Shown here: one piece after another, positions 5,392 to 7,051 of the stretch
Position numbering within the stretch: the first letter of the stretch is position 1
How the letters are laid out: every line of letters starts with the position of its first letter
Assembly (NCBI GenBank): GCA_016935875.1
Contig: JAFGQD010000203.1
Coordinates: 1 to 7,051, forward strand
DNA: 7,051 bases
Direction: 5' to 3'
Source of the DNA: Deltaproteobacteria bacterium
Lineage (GTDB): Bacteria > Desulfobacterota > Syntrophia > Syntrophales > UBA2210
Program-made: the position numbers and the translations under genes
Notes under the pieces: generated by a model
The model's database searches: none
The model's input: only the letters and a program-made list of their open reading frames with translations
Told to the model about the DNA's origin: nothing

Positions 5392-6692
5392 GTATCACTG
5401 TCATCGGTTTGCTGGGTATCGCGATACTTCTTTTTATGCTGCTCTTTCTGGGGATGCCTGTCGGGTTTACCATGGCCGTGGTCGGCTTCGGAGGGTTCTG
5501 GTACCTTATTTCTTTAAAGGCATCGTTGGGCATGGTGGGGTCGGAGATGTGGAATACCTTTTCCTCTTACGGTCTTACCATGGTTCCCCTCTTTGTCTTT
5601 ATGGGGCAGATCTGTTTTTATTCGGGACTCAATGAAAGACTCTTCAAGGCGACTCATACGGTGACGGGCCATGTCCGGGGGGGGCTTGCAATGGCCACAA
5701 TATTTGCCTGTGCGGGATTTGCAGCCATTTGCGGTTCCAATACGGCCACGGCGGCAACAATGACAGCTGTCGCCCTCCCGGAGATGAAAAAATATAAGTA
5801 TAACCCCGCCCTTTCCGTCGGCTCAATTGCCTGTGGATCCACGCTTGGAGTGGTAATACCTCCCAGTCTGGTGCTCATCCTTGTGGGGCTTTATACGGGA
5901 CAATCTATCAGCAAGCTCTTTTACGGGGGAATACTGGCCGGACTCTTGCTTGCCGCTTCATTCATGGTGACGATTGCCATCCTTTGCTGGTTCAATCCCG
6001 ATTGGAGCCCTCTGGGGCAGAAAAGATCATTGAAGGAAAAAATAAAAGCCCTCCCCGGGTTTTTCGAGGCATTCCTCCTTTTTGTCCTTGTCATGGGCGG
6101 TCTCTACGCGGGCGTTTTTACCCCGACGGAAGCCGGCGCCGTGGGCAGCCTCTTAGCGCTTGTTATAAGTGTTCTAAGGCGGAAATTGACCTGGCAGGGG
6201 TTCACTGCGGCCGTGGTCGACACGCTCCAGGTATCCTGCATGGTTTTTGTCATTATAGCCGGAGCAGTCATGTTCAGTCGCTTTCTGGCCCACACCCGGA
6301 TTCCCTTCGATATCGCCGACTGGGTCTCTGCTCTCCCCTTTTCACCGGTTGTTATCCTGGGGGTTATATTCATTATTTATATTATCGGCGGCGCCTTGAT
6401 GGACTCCCTCGCTCTGCTCCTGATCACCATCCCCATCTTTTTCCCCGTTGCCATAAAGCTCGGGTATGACCCGCTCTGGTTCGGAGTGATGATAACCATC
6501 ATTACCACTCTCGGCGCCGTGACTCCTCCCGTGGGAGCCTCGACCTATGTGGTAGCCGGAATAGCCAAAGACATCGGACTTGGCAGCGTTTTCAGGGGAG
6601 TGTTTTATTTTCTGCCCGCGTATATCCTCTGTATCATCTTGTTTATGGCCGTGCCGCAGATTATTACATACCTGCCGAGCCTGATTCGATAG
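5388..6692 (+). CDS. dctM: TRAP transporter large membrane subunit (DctM family)
   Basis: Main transport channel of the TRAP system, 434 aa, typical length. It is hydrophobic throughout, consistent with about 12 membrane segments, with an inverted-repeat architecture indicated by matched motifs: GSNTATAATM (116-125) with GVVIPPS (154-160) in the first half, and TPTEAG (245-250), MDS (338-340) and TPPVG (379-383) in the second. Members use an electrochemical Na+ gradient to move the solute handed over by DctP. The ATG at 5388 overlaps the dctQ stop (ATGA); AAGGA (5380-5384) lies unusually close, so coupling to dctQ probably drives initiation. It is the last gene of the operon. No convincing intrinsic terminator follows; the best hairpin, CAGGA 6702-6706 / TCCTG 6720-6724, has a wide loop and no T-run. 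Confidence 0.95.
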   Translation: MSITVIGLLGIAILLFMLLFLGMPVGFTMAVVGFGGFWYLISLKASLGMVGSEMWNTFSSYGLTMVPLFVFMGQICFYSGLNERLFKATHTVTGHVRGGLAMATIFACAGFAAICGSNTATAATMTAVALPEMKKYKYNPALSVGSIACGSTLGVVIPPSLVLILVGLYTGQSISKLFYGGILAGLLLAASFMVTIAILCWFNPDWSPLGQKRSLKEKIKALPGFFEAFLLFVLVMGGLYAGVFTPTEAGAVGSLLALVISVLRRKLTWQGFTAAVVDTLQVSCMVFVIIAGAVMFSRFLAHTRIPFDIADWVSALPFSPVVILGVIFIIYIIGGALMDSLALLLITIPIFFPVAIKLGYDPLWFGVMITIITTLGAVTPPVGASTYVVAGIAKDIGLGSVFRGVFYFLPAYILCIILFMAVPQIITYLPSLIR

Positions 6693-6761
6693 AAGCCGGA
6701 GCAGGATTTTCTGTTATTGTCCTGGTTAGATATGTTTCTAGATTATCGTAAGGCCCGGCCG

Positions 6762-6908
6762 CTATATCGATGAATATACCGAGAAGTCTGTCACGTCTGA
6801 GCCCATCGTATGCATCAAATCCAAGTAAACCGGCAGACCCGCCAGTCCCGTTATCCCCGTATCATGCTTCTGCTTTTCGTTCTTGAATCTCAGAGCCCCT
6901 TGTGACAT
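6762..6908 (-). pseudogene. Remnant of an IS1380-like transposase N-terminus
   Basis: On the minus strand an ATG at 6908 is preceded by GAAGGGAGT and encodes a 48-residue ORF. Its first part, with FKNEKQKHDTGITGLAGLPV followed by YLDLMHTMG, resembles the N-terminus of IS1380-family transposases as I remember them (F-x-x-E...TG-T-AGLP-YLDL). After the MG at about residue 36 the sequence stops resembling that family and ends at a TAG. Full-length members are over 400 residues, so this is a truncated, non-functional scrap. An in-frame ATG further out at 6956 is less likely to be the original start. It opposes the operon and lies between dctM and the next gene. In the rest of the gap (6693-6761) I recognise nothing in any frame. 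The match is by eye and needs a protein search. Confidence 0.5.
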
Positions 6909-6921
6909 ACTCCCTTCGCTT

Positions 6922-6945
6922 TTCTGCAAAGTTCCCTTGGCAGAA
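6922..6945. repeat. Imperfect inverted repeat beside the transposase remnant
   Basis: TTCTGC (6922-6927) and GCAGAA (6940-6945) form a 6-bp stem, extended after one mismatch by AAG/CTT around a TTCC loop. It sits just upstream of the remnant's start codon on its own strand. It may be a subterminal hairpin of the old insertion sequence, or chance. Confidence 0.35.
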
Positions 6946-6998
6946 GAATTCACCAAAGACTTGAGGATGTGAGAAAAAAATTAGATTAGGAGAAACAA

Positions 6999-7051
6999 AT
7001 GGAGTTTACTTTAACAGATGAGCAACGAATGTTGCAGGATATGGCATATAA
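6999..7051 (+). CDS. Acyl-CoA dehydrogenase, N-terminal fragment
   Basis: ATG at 6999 after AGGAGA (6988-6993). Only 17 full codons are inside the window before it runs off the right edge. The start MEFTLTDEQRMLQDMA is the typical beginning of FAD-dependent acyl-CoA dehydrogenases (M-[DE]-F-x-L-[ST]-[DE]-E-Q-x-M-L). These enzymes introduce the alpha-beta double bond in acyl-CoA thioesters and pass electrons to electron-transfer flavoprotein. Substrate cannot be judged from this fragment. It is 306 nt after dctM with an insertion-sequence remnant between them, so a shared transcript with the TRAP operon is uncertain. Confidence 0.75.
   Translation, partial: MEFTLTDEQRMLQDMAY

Noticed and set aside
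5984..6469. Plus-strand ORF of 161 codons in another frame of dctM
   Set aside because: Out-of-frame reading of the DctM membrane segments, with no ribosome-binding site and no family resemblance.
1..7051. CRISPR arrays, tRNA or rRNA genes, attachment sites, replication origin
   Set aside because: No regularly spaced direct repeats, no tRNA-like cloverleaf and no rRNA-like stretch were seen on either strand by eye.

Overview
The window looks like chromosomal DNA from an anaerobic Gram-negative bacterium. A ferredoxin-dependent 2-oxoacid oxidoreductase (IorAB), a three-part TRAP transporter and an acyl-CoA dehydrogenase side by side are typical of Desulfobacterota (sulfate-reducing or syntrophic 'Deltaproteobacteria'). 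That placement is inferred from gene content only.

Layout. (1) 1-1133: the end of a uronate-degradation cluster. It holds the 3' part of kduD (2-dehydro-3-deoxy-D-gluconate 5-dehydrogenase) and a complete kdgF cupin. (2) 1134-1482: a non-genic gap by ordinary annotation, but it contains a classical transcription attenuator. A 25-codon leader ORF (1306-1383) has four consecutive Trp codons. It is followed by mutually exclusive RNA helices and a strong intrinsic terminator (1408-1445) that ends 37 nt before the next gene. (3) 1483-6692: a tight five-gene operon, iorA-iorB-dctP-dctQ-dctM. iorA/iorB and dctQ/dctM overlap by 4 nt, and the other two junctions are 13 and 18 nt. (4) 6693-6998: a gap holding a short minus-strand remnant of what looks like an IS1380-family transposase N-terminus. 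(5) 6999-7051: the first codons of an acyl-CoA dehydrogenase.

How it works together. The Trp-codon leader should terminate transcription when charged tRNA-Trp is plentiful and allow read-through into iorAB-dctPQM when tryptophan is short. That is the wrong sign for a tryptophan-degrading pathway. It suggests an anabolic or salvage operon: the TRAP transporter imports an aromatic acid (indoleacetate, indolepyruvate or similar) and IorAB runs in the reductive, CO2-fixing direction, turning arylacetyl-CoA into arylpyruvate for transamination to tryptophan. The attenuator is directly visible in the sequence. The physiological reading is inference and is the main point of interest here.
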